Shown here piece by piece: positions 31,737 to 40,162 of a DNA stretch of 64,000 bases; positions within the stretch are counted from its first letter, which is position 1, and the number at the start of each line of letters is the position of its first letter. Both the position numbers and the translations under genes were made by a program. The notes beneath the pieces were generated by a model. It made no database searches. It was not told where the DNA came from and saw nothing but the letters and a program-made list of their open reading frames with translations. Source of the DNA: Candidatus Altimarinota bacterium (GTDB taxonomy: Bacteria; Patescibacteriota; Gracilibacteria; UBA4473); NCBI GenBank assembly GCA_020631075.1, contig JAHDHX010000005.1, positions 1 through 64,000 of the forward strand, in the 5' to 3' direction.

Positions 31737-32153
31737 ATGCCAACTATAAACCAACTCGTTCGCAAATCCCGCAAAAAGAAAACGCGGAAAGCCAAGGCAC
31801 CCGCCTTGCTTAAAAATTACAACTCGTTGAAAAACAAGTTCACCTATCTTGCTTGTCCACAGCGTCGTGGCGTGTGTACCAAGGTCACGACTACCACACC
31901 CAAGAAGCCAAACTCCGCCCTGCGGAAGATCGCTCGTGTCCGCCTGACCAACGGCCAAGAAGTCAACGCCTACATCATGGGTGAAGGCCACAACCTGCAA
32001 GAGCACAGCGTCGTGCTCCTTCGCGGTGGCAAGGTCCGAGACCTGGTCGGAGTGCGTTACCACATCGTCCGTGGCTCGCTCGACACCCAGGGCGTCACCG
32101 ACCGTAAGCAAGGCCGCTCCCGCTACGGCACTAAGCGCCCCAAAAAGAAGTAA
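31737..32153 (+). CDS. rpsL: 30S ribosomal protein S12
   Basis: [56 protein letters not shown]. Confidence 0.98.
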   Translation: MPTINQLVRKSRKKKTRKAKAPALLKNYNSLKNKFTYLACPQRRGVCTKVTTTTPKKPNSALRKIARVRLTNGQEVNAYIMGEGHNLQEHSVVLLRGGKVRDLVGVRYHIVRGSLDTQGVTDRKQGRSRYGTKRPKKK

Positions 32154-32177
32154 TTTTTCTAACTCTCCCCCCGTCAC

Positions 32178-32894
32178 ATGACCGAGGAAACAAAAGCAGC
32201 GGCCGCAGAAGCCGCCTCTGAAAATTCTGCCCCCACCCCCACAGACACCGCCGAAGCCAAACCCGCCGCGAAAGCAGACAAAGCGGAAACAGCTGAGAAA
32301 AGTGATACAGCTGCTGAAAAATCCGAGAAGACCGATAAAGCTGAGAAAAAACCAGCCAAGAAGCCAGCCAGTAAAACAGGCAAGAAAGACGGCAAACCCA
32401 GCGGCAAGCCAGACGCCAAAAAAGGCGGCGGCAAGACCATCAAGAAGGTCAAATACGTCAACCCGTTTAGCTACGACGACGAGCTCCAAATCAAACTCGT
32501 CAACTGCATCATGAAAAACGGCAAAAAGGCCCTCGCCCAAAAAATTCTCCGCATGACCTTTGACGAAATGAACCGCAAAGGTGACCCAGACGTAGCCAAG
32601 AGCTTCGAGCTCGCCATCCAAAACACCACCCCCACTATGGAGGTCAAACCCAAACGGATCGGTGGTGGTGTGTACCAGATTCCTATGGAAGTCAAACCCA
32701 AGCGCCAACGCAGCCTCTGCATCCGCTGGATCCTCGAAGGCGCCCGCAAGCGCAAAGGCATCCCTATGTACAAACGCCTCGCGCAGGAGCTCATGGACGC
32801 CTCACAAGACCTCGGCTACGCCGCCAATAAGAAAAAAGAAGCCCACCGGATGGCCCAAGCCAATAAAGCCTTTGCCCACCTCGCCCGCTACTAG
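32178..32894 (+). CDS. rpsG: 30S ribosomal protein S7 with ~85-aa Lys/Ala/Glu-rich N-terminal extension
   Basis: core ELQIKLVNCIMKNGKKALAQKIL...RIGGGVYQIPMEVKPKRQRSL. Confidence 0.95.
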   Translation: MTEETKAAAAEAASENSAPTPTDTAEAKPAAKADKAETAEKSDTAAEKSEKTDKAEKKPAKKPASKTGKKDGKPSGKPDAKKGGGKTIKKVKYVNPFSYDDELQIKLVNCIMKNGKKALAQKILRMTFDEMNRKGDPDVAKSFELAIQNTTPTMEVKPKRIGGGVYQIPMEVKPKRQRSLCIRWILEGARKRKGIPMYKRLAQELMDASQDLGYAANKKKEAHRMAQANKAFAHLARY

Positions 32895-32948
32895 GCTGCT
32901 AGCGTTCAGGTTTCACAGCCACTGCGACCTTCATTTAGCAATAAACCC

Positions 32949-32980
32949 AATAAAAAAGCCCCCCACGGGGCTTTTTTATT
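32949..32980. terminator. bidirectional Rho-independent terminator
   Basis: AATAAAAAAGCCCC-ccac-GGGGCTTTTTTATT. Confidence 0.9.
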
Positions 32981-33030
32981 GCGGAAGTTTTTCTACCCAC
33001 CTCTCTCTCCCACTCCCCACAACCAGCCCA

Positions 33031-33873
33031 CTACAGCACGATCTTCATCTTCCCCAAGCTCCCCTGTGGCGCATACTCACTTTTCAGCGCTCGCCACATT
33101 TCATCCACCAGTGCCTCATCCCCCGACTCCGCTCGGTCATACGCGTCCACGGGGCAGACAAATTTCACAGGCGGGTGCGTCACCGCTCGGCTGACTATCT
33201 CCGCCGCTTGTTCTAGGTGGATGTCATAAATGTGCGCATTGCTAATACTCACCGTCAGCACCCCCACCCCCACATTGAGCTTCTGCGCCAGCAAGTGCGC
33301 CAGCACCGCAAACCCCGCTACATCGTGCGGGTTCCCCAGCATCATGTCATTACTGCGTATCACGAGGTGCAAACACAGCCGCCCCCCCATCACCTGCACC
33401 GTGAAACAAAACGGACACGGCACATTCTTTTTGTGGGTGCCATTGGCCAGTCCGTCATCCGCAGGGTCCCACATCAGCACCACCCCATGGCGCGAGCTCG
33501 GGTCTCGACGCAGCAGTTGCACCAGCCCCGAGATTTGGTCCCGCCCAAAGTGCTTCCGCCAGCGGTACCCATAGGCCGACTCCACACAATTGTTTTGCTC
33601 CGCAAACTCATCCCAGATCTTCGTAAACCGCTGCAAAAACGCCAGATTCTTATTCCCCATCAAAAACCACACCTGCTCCGCCAAAAACACCTTCATCGGG
33701 ATCTTTCTCAGCGTCAGCAACGGAAAACCCTGCGCAAGGTTAAAACGCATCGTCATCCCTGGCAGAGACTTGCACATATGCCCTGTCCGCTGGTTTACTT
33801 CCTCTATCCCGTGTTCCAGCAGCTGTTGGAGTATCATCTGATACTGACGGTCATACGCATTGGTTTGATTCAT
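33031..33873 (-). CDS. thymidylate synthase family protein, predicted dCMP-specific (dCMP (hydroxy)methylase-like)
   Basis: EQVWFLMGNKNLAFL; AYGYRWRKHF; NVPCPFCFTVQV; RSNDMMLGNPHDVAGFAVLAHLLAQ (Asn to Asp at the dUMP-binding Asn); NAHIYDIH. Confidence 0.85.
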   Translation of the reverse strand: MNQTNAYDRQYQMILQQLLEHGIEEVNQRTGHMCKSLPGMTMRFNLAQGFPLLTLRKIPMKVFLAEQVWFLMGNKNLAFLQRFTKIWDEFAEQNNCVESAYGYRWRKHFGRDQISGLVQLLRRDPSSRHGVVLMWDPADDGLANGTHKKNVPCPFCFTVQVMGGRLCLHLVIRSNDMMLGNPHDVAGFAVLAHLLAQKLNVGVGVLTVSISNAHIYDIHLEQAAEIVSRAVTHPPVKFVCPVDAYDRAESGDEALVDEMWRALKSEYAPQGSLGKMKIVL

Positions 33874-33934
33874 GTTTGAGTGGCCGAGTGTATCCCCTAC
33901 ACTTATCTTGTACCATGACTCAGAGTCCTTGACA

Positions 33935-34480
33935 ATGCCCCCCCTCTTTACTGGTGACGAAATCATCAGCGACATCATCGACCTGCTCCCCGAAGCCATC
34001 GAAATCCTCTCCAGCCACGGTCTGGGGTGCGCCACCTGTCATATCAATGTCGCCGAGACCCTCCGCCAGGGCGCCCAGCTCCACGGCTTCACCGACGTTG
34101 ACCTAGCAGAGATCCTCACCGACCTCAACCAAGCCGCCACCGAGTTCGGGCTCGACCCGGCCCGCGCCCAGCGGCCCGACCCAGTGCTCACCCCCCGCGC
34201 GGCCGAGCGCATCCGCCACTTTCAGGCCGAAGACAACCTGCAAGGCCACGGGTTCAAGATCGAAGTCGAAGCCCTCACCGACGGCGAAGTCACCTACTTT
34301 CTCGACTTCCTCCCCGCCCCTGAGCCAGACGACCGCACCATCCCCAGCCAAGGCATCGACCTCTACCTGTCGCCCTACTCGCACACCCAGCTCCGTGGCT
34401 ACCAGATCGATTTCTCTGACGAGCCCACCACCTACGGCTTCACCATCACCCCCGTGTCCGCTTCGTCCCCCACTCCCTAG
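33935..34480 (+). CDS. DUF1858 domain fused to a HesB/IscA-like domain lacking Fe-S cysteines
   Basis: LPEAIEILSSHGLGCATCHINVAETLRQGAQLHGF + LTPRAAERIRHF...EVTYFLDFL...GIDLYLSPYSHTQLRGYQIDF. Confidence 0.7.
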   Translation: MPPLFTGDEIISDIIDLLPEAIEILSSHGLGCATCHINVAETLRQGAQLHGFTDVDLAEILTDLNQAATEFGLDPARAQRPDPVLTPRAAERIRHFQAEDNLQGHGFKIEVEALTDGEVTYFLDFLPAPEPDDRTIPSQGIDLYLSPYSHTQLRGYQIDFSDEPTTYGFTITPVSASSPTP

Positions 34481-34668
34481 GGAGTGTTCACAGATTCGGT
34501 CTCGAAACAAAAATAGGAGATTTTTTGTGAGGGTAGTGCGAGGTTTGTAAAAGGTACCTTCGTACCTTTTGCAGTTCTCAAGCGCCCCCTCGCGAAAAAG
34601 ATTCATTTTTGTTCGAGATTTCTTTTTTCAATTTATCACTTCACTTTCACCGTTCTGTTAACACTCCC
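34480..34668. mobile_element. MITE-like foldback element, copy 2
   Basis: 189 bp; TIR GGGAGTGTTCACAGA / GGGAGTGTTAACAGA; flanking TA on both sides; central AAAGGTAC-cttc-GTACCTTT. Confidence 0.75.
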
Positions 34669-34691
34669 TAGACGCCCCTTCTCACCCCCCC

Positions 34692-34697
34692 TACACT
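34692..34697 (+). promoter_or_regulatory. -10-like box 7 nt before an ATG (leaderless-type start)
   Basis: TACACT-ccccaca-ATG(34705). Confidence 0.4.
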
Positions 34698-34704
34698 CCC
34701 CACA

Positions 34705-35928
34705 ATGAAAACCATCGTCCTCGCCTCAGGCACCAGCAGCCGCATGGCCCCCCTCACAGACAAGATGTCCATCCCCTTCTTGGGCCAGACAATCTTCGCC
34801 CACCTACTGGGCAAAGCCCACCAAGGCGGCGCCAGCCACTTCCTTGTCGTGGGCAACCCCGACAATGAGGCCGACCTCCGCACCCAGCTCGACGCCCTGC
34901 CCTATTCCTACGACTTCACGCTCCAGACCGACCACCACAACGGCCAAGCAGGCGGCGTCCTCGCAGGCCTCTCATTGCTCACCACCGACGAGCCCGTCCT
35001 CATCATGTCAGGCGCCAACGACTACGTCACCGCCGCCGCCTACGCCGAAGTCATCCAAACCATTACCCAAGGGGCCGACGGCGCTCTTCTGGCCAAGCGC
35101 ATGACCGACTACTTCCCGGGTGGCTACCTGTCACTGCACGCAGGCACCCAGCAGGTGCAGTCAATCATCGAAAAGCCCCCCAAAGGCCAGCAACCCTCCG
35201 ACTTGGTCAATATCGTCTGCCACGCCTTCGCCAGCAGCCAGCAGCTGCAGCAGGCCCTCACCGCCGCCGCCAGCTCCGCCGACGACCACTACGAGGTCGC
35301 CCTTCAGCACCTGTGTGACACCACCACCGTGCAGGCCGTCCCCTACGCTGACCACTGGCAACCACTGAAGTACCCCTGGCACGTCCTCGACATGACCCAC
35401 CTCATGCTCAGCCAGCTCCCCGACGGCCAGACCATCGACCCCACCGCCACCGTGGCCGAAACCGCTCGCCTGCGGGGCCAGGTCGTCATCGCCCCTGGGG
35501 CCAAAGTCTTCGACTACGCCACCATCGTCGGCCCCGCCTACATCGGCGCGGAGGCCATCGTCGGCAACGGCGCCCTCGTGCGGGCGTCCATCATCGGCGC
35601 ACGGTCAGTCGTCGGGTATAATACCGAAATCGCCCGCTCCCACCTCGCCCCCGACGTCACCACCCATCTGGCCTACGTCGGCGACAGCGTGGTGGCCAGC
35701 GGCGTCAACTTTGGCGCCTACAGCACCACCGCCAACCTGCGGCTCGACCACGCCCCCGTCAAATTCACCGTCAAAGGCCAACGGCTCAGCACTGGCCGCC
35801 AGAAGTTCGGTGCCATCGTCGGCACAGGCGCCCAGATCGGCGTCCACGCCTGCCTCATGCCAGGCACTCGGGTTGAGGCTGGCCAGCTCGTGCCCCCCAG
35901 CAGCGTGTTTCCACCTCCTCGTTCTTAA
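34705..35928 (+). CDS. sugar-phosphate nucleotidyltransferase with left-handed beta-helix C-terminus
   Basis: MKTIVLASGTSSRMAPLTDKMSIPFLGQT; C-terminal VVIAPGAKVFDYATIVGPAYIGAEAIVGNGALVR repeats. Confidence 0.85.
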   Translation: MKTIVLASGTSSRMAPLTDKMSIPFLGQTIFAHLLGKAHQGGASHFLVVGNPDNEADLRTQLDALPYSYDFTLQTDHHNGQAGGVLAGLSLLTTDEPVLIMSGANDYVTAAAYAEVIQTITQGADGALLAKRMTDYFPGGYLSLHAGTQQVQSIIEKPPKGQQPSDLVNIVCHAFASSQQLQQALTAAASSADDHYEVALQHLCDTTTVQAVPYADHWQPLKYPWHVLDMTHLMLSQLPDGQTIDPTATVAETARLRGQVVIAPGAKVFDYATIVGPAYIGAEAIVGNGALVRASIIGARSVVGYNTEIARSHLAPDVTTHLAYVGDSVVASGVNFGAYSTTANLRLDHAPVKFTVKGQRLSTGRQKFGAIVGTGAQIGVHACLMPGTRVEAGQLVPPSSVFPPPRS

Positions 35929-35938
35929 GTTTTTTCTA

Positions 35939-37576
35939 ATGCCCACCGAGCAAATTTGTACCGTTACTGGTGAACCCTTTATTGTCTCTGATTTAGAGCA
36001 GTCTTTACGAAAAACTTTTGACCAACCAGGTCTTCCATCGACGACTCCGGCCATTCGCTTCAGACACCTAGGAGCATTTTGGCAGCACTGGAATCTTCAC
36101 CAGCGACAGTGTGATAAGACAAACCAGAACTTGATTTCCGTTTTTAGGTCAGATTGCCCTTACCCCGTGTACCAGCGTGACACCTGGTTAAACCACGATG
36201 ACACGGTTGGTGCCGTACCCAATTTTCATCAGTCAGTGTTTGCTCAGCTTTGGGAGTTTTTCCCTCAAAATCCGCTGCCACACCGCACAGGCAATGGCAA
36301 CGAAAATTGCGAGTACACGGATGACACTTGGTATTCAAAAGATTGCTACCTATGTCACAGCGTATACAAGAGTCAAGATTTACGATATTCTTATCGTTCT
36401 ATTGCTACTGATTCTTGTTTTTCAGTTTTTAGTATTAATTGTGAATTGTGTTACGATGTTACAAATTGCTACCAGTGTTATGAGGTTCGATATGCACTCA
36501 ATGCACAGAATTGCCACAACAGTGCATTTTTGTATGACTGTCGCAACTGTTCTGACTGTATGTTTTGTTTTAATTTAAGAAATGCTCAGTACTGTTTTGG
36601 CAATCAGCAATTGACAAAACAAGAGTATGAACAGCGAAAGTTAGAATGGAACCTCGCGTCAAGAAAGGTATATGACAAAGCCCAAAAATTTTTTCGTCGG
36701 ATGATGAAAAATATTGCTTGGCACCGTGCTCAAGACATAACCAAAAGTGAGGATTGTGTTGGGAGTTACATTGAAACAAGTAAAAACTGCTCGTACATAT
36801 TCTTCAGTCAAAAGAGTCAAGACTGTGTGAACATTGCGAGAGGGTATAATAACAAAGATTGTCTAGACGCACTCGCACCTTGTGAAGGAAAGCTTTCTTT
36901 TGCAACGGTGCTGTGCATGTTTCAGAGCTATGACACTGCCCTGAGTGCGCTGTGTACAGAGTGTCAGCATATTCGCTACTGCGCACACTGTTTTCAGTGT
37001 ACACACTGTTTCGGGTGCTGTGGATTGGTGGGAAAGCGCTACCACATTTTCAATCAGCCATACGCTGAAAAAGAATACCACGCCCTGAAGAAAACCCTGA
37101 TTGAGTACATGAAATCAACGGGTGAATGGGGACAATTTTTTCCAGGCCATTTTGCGCCGCAGCCGTACGACGAGAGTTGGAGCGGTTTTTATTGGCCGTT
37201 ATCTGACGCTGAGCAGGCTGCACAATGCTTTCGTACGGCACAGCCGATGACGCGTCAGCAGCATGATTATCACGACTCTGACACCATTCCAGATGTTCCA
37301 CAAGCCATCGATCACCAGCGTATTTACTGGGACGAAACGGCTGCCCGCCCCTTTCGCATAAGTTCAGCTGATCTTACGTTTTCTCAAAAGATTAACGTAC
37401 CATTACCACACCAGTACTACATGCGACGGATCCAGGAAAACTTTGCGTGGATGCCGTTTAACGGCGTACTTCGGCAGACGACGTGTGCAAAATCAGGTGT
37501 ACCCATCCAGACCAGCTGGCCAGCGGAATATGACGGTCGAATATTATCTGAGGAAGAGTACCTTAAAATACTGTAA
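35939..37576 (+). CDS. large Cys-rich repeat protein
   Basis: dense repeating aromatic/Cys motifs (NCEYTDDTWYSKDCYLCHSVYKSQDLRYSY...CRNCSDCMFCFNLRNAQYCFG...). Confidence 0.75.
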   Translation: MPTEQICTVTGEPFIVSDLEQSLRKTFDQPGLPSTTPAIRFRHLGAFWQHWNLHQRQCDKTNQNLISVFRSDCPYPVYQRDTWLNHDDTVGAVPNFHQSVFAQLWEFFPQNPLPHRTGNGNENCEYTDDTWYSKDCYLCHSVYKSQDLRYSYRSIATDSCFSVFSINCELCYDVTNCYQCYEVRYALNAQNCHNSAFLYDCRNCSDCMFCFNLRNAQYCFGNQQLTKQEYEQRKLEWNLASRKVYDKAQKFFRRMMKNIAWHRAQDITKSEDCVGSYIETSKNCSYIFFSQKSQDCVNIARGYNNKDCLDALAPCEGKLSFATVLCMFQSYDTALSALCTECQHIRYCAHCFQCTHCFGCCGLVGKRYHIFNQPYAEKEYHALKKTLIEYMKSTGEWGQFFPGHFAPQPYDESWSGFYWPLSDAEQAAQCFRTAQPMTRQQHDYHDSDTIPDVPQAIDHQRIYWDETAARPFRISSADLTFSQKINVPLPHQYYMRRIQENFAWMPFNGVLRQTTCAKSGVPIQTSWPAEYDGRILSEEEYLKIL

Positions 37577-37622
37577 GCCTCAAAAAAACCGCAGAGTGAC
37601 ACGCCAAAAATCCCGCCACATA

Positions 37623-37742
37623 TCCGAACGAGTTGACCCACGTGTGACAATTGCAGACTCGTGAGGAGAGATGAGCGGTGACGGAGCAGTGCGCATTTTG
37701 GGCGATTAGCCCAAAAAAGCCACAGCGGAGTGACCTAGCGAA
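37623..37742 (+). repeat. repeated structured element, copy A (possible ncRNA; transcribed strand unknown)
   Basis: long similarity to 42235-42357; hairpins ACGAGT...ACTCGT and TTTTGGGC-gatta-GCCCAAAA. Confidence 0.65.
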
Positions 37743-37744
37743 TC

Positions 37745-37819
37745 TGGTGGGTGGGGTGGGATTCGAACCCACGGCCAATTGGTTAAAAGCCAACTGCTCT
37801 ACCCCTGAGCTACCCACCC
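37745..37819 (-). tRNA. tRNA-Lys(UUU), CCA encoded
   Basis: GGGTGGGTAGCTCAGGGGTAGAGCAGTTGGCTTTTAACCAATTGGCCGTGGGTTCGAATCCCACCCCACCCACCA. Confidence 0.95.
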
Positions 37820-37883
37820 ACGTGGGCGCAGCTTACTCGCTGCGGTGACAGTGTGCGTTCAGGCAAGAGTTTGGAACAGTATG

Positions 37884-37960
37884 TGGTGGAGCTAAAGGGA
37901 CTCGAACCCTTAACCCCCTGCTTGCAAAGCAGGTGCTCTAGCCAATTGAGCTATAGCCCC
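37884..37960 (-). tRNA. tRNA-Ala(UGC), CCA encoded
   Basis: GGGGCTATAGCTCAATTGGCTAGAGCACCTGCTTTGCAAGCAGG...GGGTTCGAGTCCCTTTAGCTCCACCA. Confidence 0.95.
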
Positions 37961-38036
37961 GAAACCGTTTCTGTTCAGAAAAACCCGAGAAAATACGAAC
38001 CACCTCACATTCATTTTGAAAATTCTTGCCCACTTC

Positions 38037-38294
38037 TTATCCCCCCGCACGGAAAAACCCACTAATCGCCTGACTACTCGCCAGTCCATCAAATCCCCCC
38101 ACCAGATAGACAAAACTCAGCACCGTCAGCAGCAGCCCCACCAGCTTAATGAACGGGTACGTGCCCCCCACCCCGAGGTACCGCTCCGCCAGCTCGATTG
38201 ACCCGATGGTTTGCACTATCTGCCCGGCATAAACCACCATGAGGATTCCCCCGACGATCAGACACAAGCAGATAAACACAAGCATGAGCCGCAA
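38037..38294 (-). CDS. small membrane protein
   Basis: 85-aa ORF with two hydrophobic segments. Confidence 0.5.
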   Translation of the reverse strand: MRLMLVFICLCLIVGGILMVVYAGQIVQTIGSIELAERYLGVGGTYPFIKLVGLLLTVLSFVYLVGGFDGLASSQAISGFFRAGG

Positions 38295-38479
38295 GATTTA
38301 CAAAGAAATTTTCTAAAGCATTCACAGTATTTTACACCATTCTTCTAATGATTCACAGCCCCAAGAGGGCCATTTTCTCTTCCTTTCACACCGTCACCGC
38401 AAAGAGCAAACGCACACGCGACCATAGACCTCCCCCCCCTTTTGTCAAAAGAAACTTCACCCCGCCCCCCCTCCCGAGG

Positions 38480-38485
38480 TATAAT
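38480..38485 (+). promoter_or_regulatory. perfect -10 box 6 nt before an ATG (leaderless-type start)
   Basis: TTCACC (38457-38462), 17-nt spacer, TATAAT, then acccag-ATG(38492). Confidence 0.6.
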
Positions 38486-38491
38486 ACCCAG

Positions 38492-40162
38492 ATGCCCTTC
38501 TCTCTGCGCTCCCGCTTGCTTGGTGCTCTCAGCTGCCTGTTGGTGGTGGGCGGGGTGTGGGGCGGTGGGGCCAGCGCCCAGCTCACCTTCCGCGAGATCG
38601 AAGTCAACACCAGACAGATCACCCAGCAGATCAACGGCCTCAAGGCCGACATGCAGCGCTCCCGACACTACGACTACCGCGTCAACTACCTCAACGTCAT
38701 TTCCGAGCGCTCCACCGCTCAGTGTCAGCAACTCTGGGCCGTCCAGCGCCAAATCATTGAGCGGCTCACTGACCAGTCCGCCAACCGCGACCCACGGGTA
38801 AATGTTGCCCGCGAAAGGCTCAACACCCTCATGGGCAACCAAGCCATCACCGATTTCACTCGCCCCCTCACCGCTCAGCAAATCCTCCAGCTGCAAGAAA
38901 CAATCAGCAACGGTGTCTACCGCGTCGACCAGTTCATCGACCTCTACGACCGCGACCAGCTCAGAGACATCTCCGAGCAAGCCAACTCCGCCACCACCAT
39001 CTCCGTCGACAACGTCCGCATCACCCCCGACGGCTTCTCCACCTTCGGTGTCTGCCCCCAGACCACCACCACCGACATGGTTAATGACCCCACTTGTCGC
39101 GGTCTATTGACCAGCCCCCTGTCCGACTCCCAAACCGAAAAACTAGCCAATAACGACTACCACGTCATCCGCACCTGCACCGCCAGCGCTTCGTTGACCA
39201 CCACTGGCCGCCAGATTTTGGACCTCCTCTTCCCCCCCGACCAAAAAACCCTCATCTCCGTCCGGCCCGAAGACCGCACCCCCACCGACCGCACCGACCA
39301 GCAATATTCCCCCGAAAACACCGTCCTTCCGCTCGGTGACACAGGGTGGGACACCATCCTCACCGACAACATCATCATCCGCCGCATCGTCGGGTCCCAG
39401 ACCCAAGACCTCCTCACCCGACAAGGCATCTTCATCCCCTCCCTGATTGACTCCATTAATGTCATCGTCGGCGCCTTCGGCATCCTCTTTTTGCTGATCA
39501 CCGCCATCCAGATGACCCTCAACCAGGGCGACCCCGAGAAGCAAAAACAATACCGCCTCAACCTCGTCTGGATTTTCGTTGGCCTCGGGGTCGTGTCCGT
39601 GGCCGAGTTCGCCGCCTTTGACATCCTCAACCCAGAGAAAAACCCCTTCCGCTCCAGCACCTCCATCGTCTACCTACGGCTGCTGGCTCTGCGGGTGCTG
39701 GGCTTCATCCGCTACATCGCCATCGCCGCTATCTTGATCATGGGCCTCATCACGGGCTACCAGCTCATCACCACCCCCGACGAAGAAAACGCCCTCAAAC
39801 AAGAATTCCTCTTCCTCCAGTCAGTCGCCTACGGCGCCGTGTTCATCGTCGGGGCGGAGGTCTTTGTGGCCATCTTGTCTATGACGGGCCTCGACCCGTC
39901 TGACAACCCCACCGCCATCGCAAATGCAGGCGATCGGCTGGTGGCGGGCGCCGCCACCCAGATCGCAGGCTTCATTCGGCTTATCTTGTCCCTCGCCATC
40001 ACTATTGGTGTGGTGGTGCTCATCTGGGCCGCGCTCTACTACCTCACATCCTTGGGCCGTGACGAATCCATGAACAAAGCCAAATCCCTCATCATCTCCA
40101 CCGTCATCGGCCTCATCGTGGCCGTGTCCAGCTACACACTCGTCACCTACTTCGTCGTCTGA
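38492..40162 (+). CDS. secreted/polytopic membrane protein with VirB2/TrbC-pilin-like C-terminal TM pairs
   Basis: signal peptide LLGALSCLLVVGGVWGGGASAQ; C-terminal TM segments ending NKAKSLIISTVIGLIVAVSSYTLVTYFVV. Confidence 0.6.
   Translation: MPFSLRSRLLGALSCLLVVGGVWGGGASAQLTFREIEVNTRQITQQINGLKADMQRSRHYDYRVNYLNVISERSTAQCQQLWAVQRQIIERLTDQSANRDPRVNVARERLNTLMGNQAITDFTRPLTAQQILQLQETISNGVYRVDQFIDLYDRDQLRDISEQANSATTISVDNVRITPDGFSTFGVCPQTTTTDMVNDPTCRGLLTSPLSDSQTEKLANNDYHVIRTCTASASLTTTGRQILDLLFPPDQKTLISVRPEDRTPTDRTDQQYSPENTVLPLGDTGWDTILTDNIIIRRIVGSQTQDLLTRQGIFIPSLIDSINVIVGAFGILFLLITAIQMTLNQGDPEKQKQYRLNLVWIFVGLGVVSVAEFAAFDILNPEKNPFRSSTSIVYLRLLALRVLGFIRYIAIAAILIMGLITGYQLITTPDEENALKQEFLFLQSVAYGAVFIVGAEVFVAILSMTGLDPSDNPTAIANAGDRLVAGAATQIAGFIRLILSLAITIGVVVLIWAALYYLTSLGRDESMNKAKSLIISTVIGLIVAVSSYTLVTYFVV

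Noticed and set aside
31722-32708. 328-aa minus ORF opposite rpsL/rpsG
   Set aside because: Antisense to ribosomal protein genes; Phe/Gly-rich artefact.
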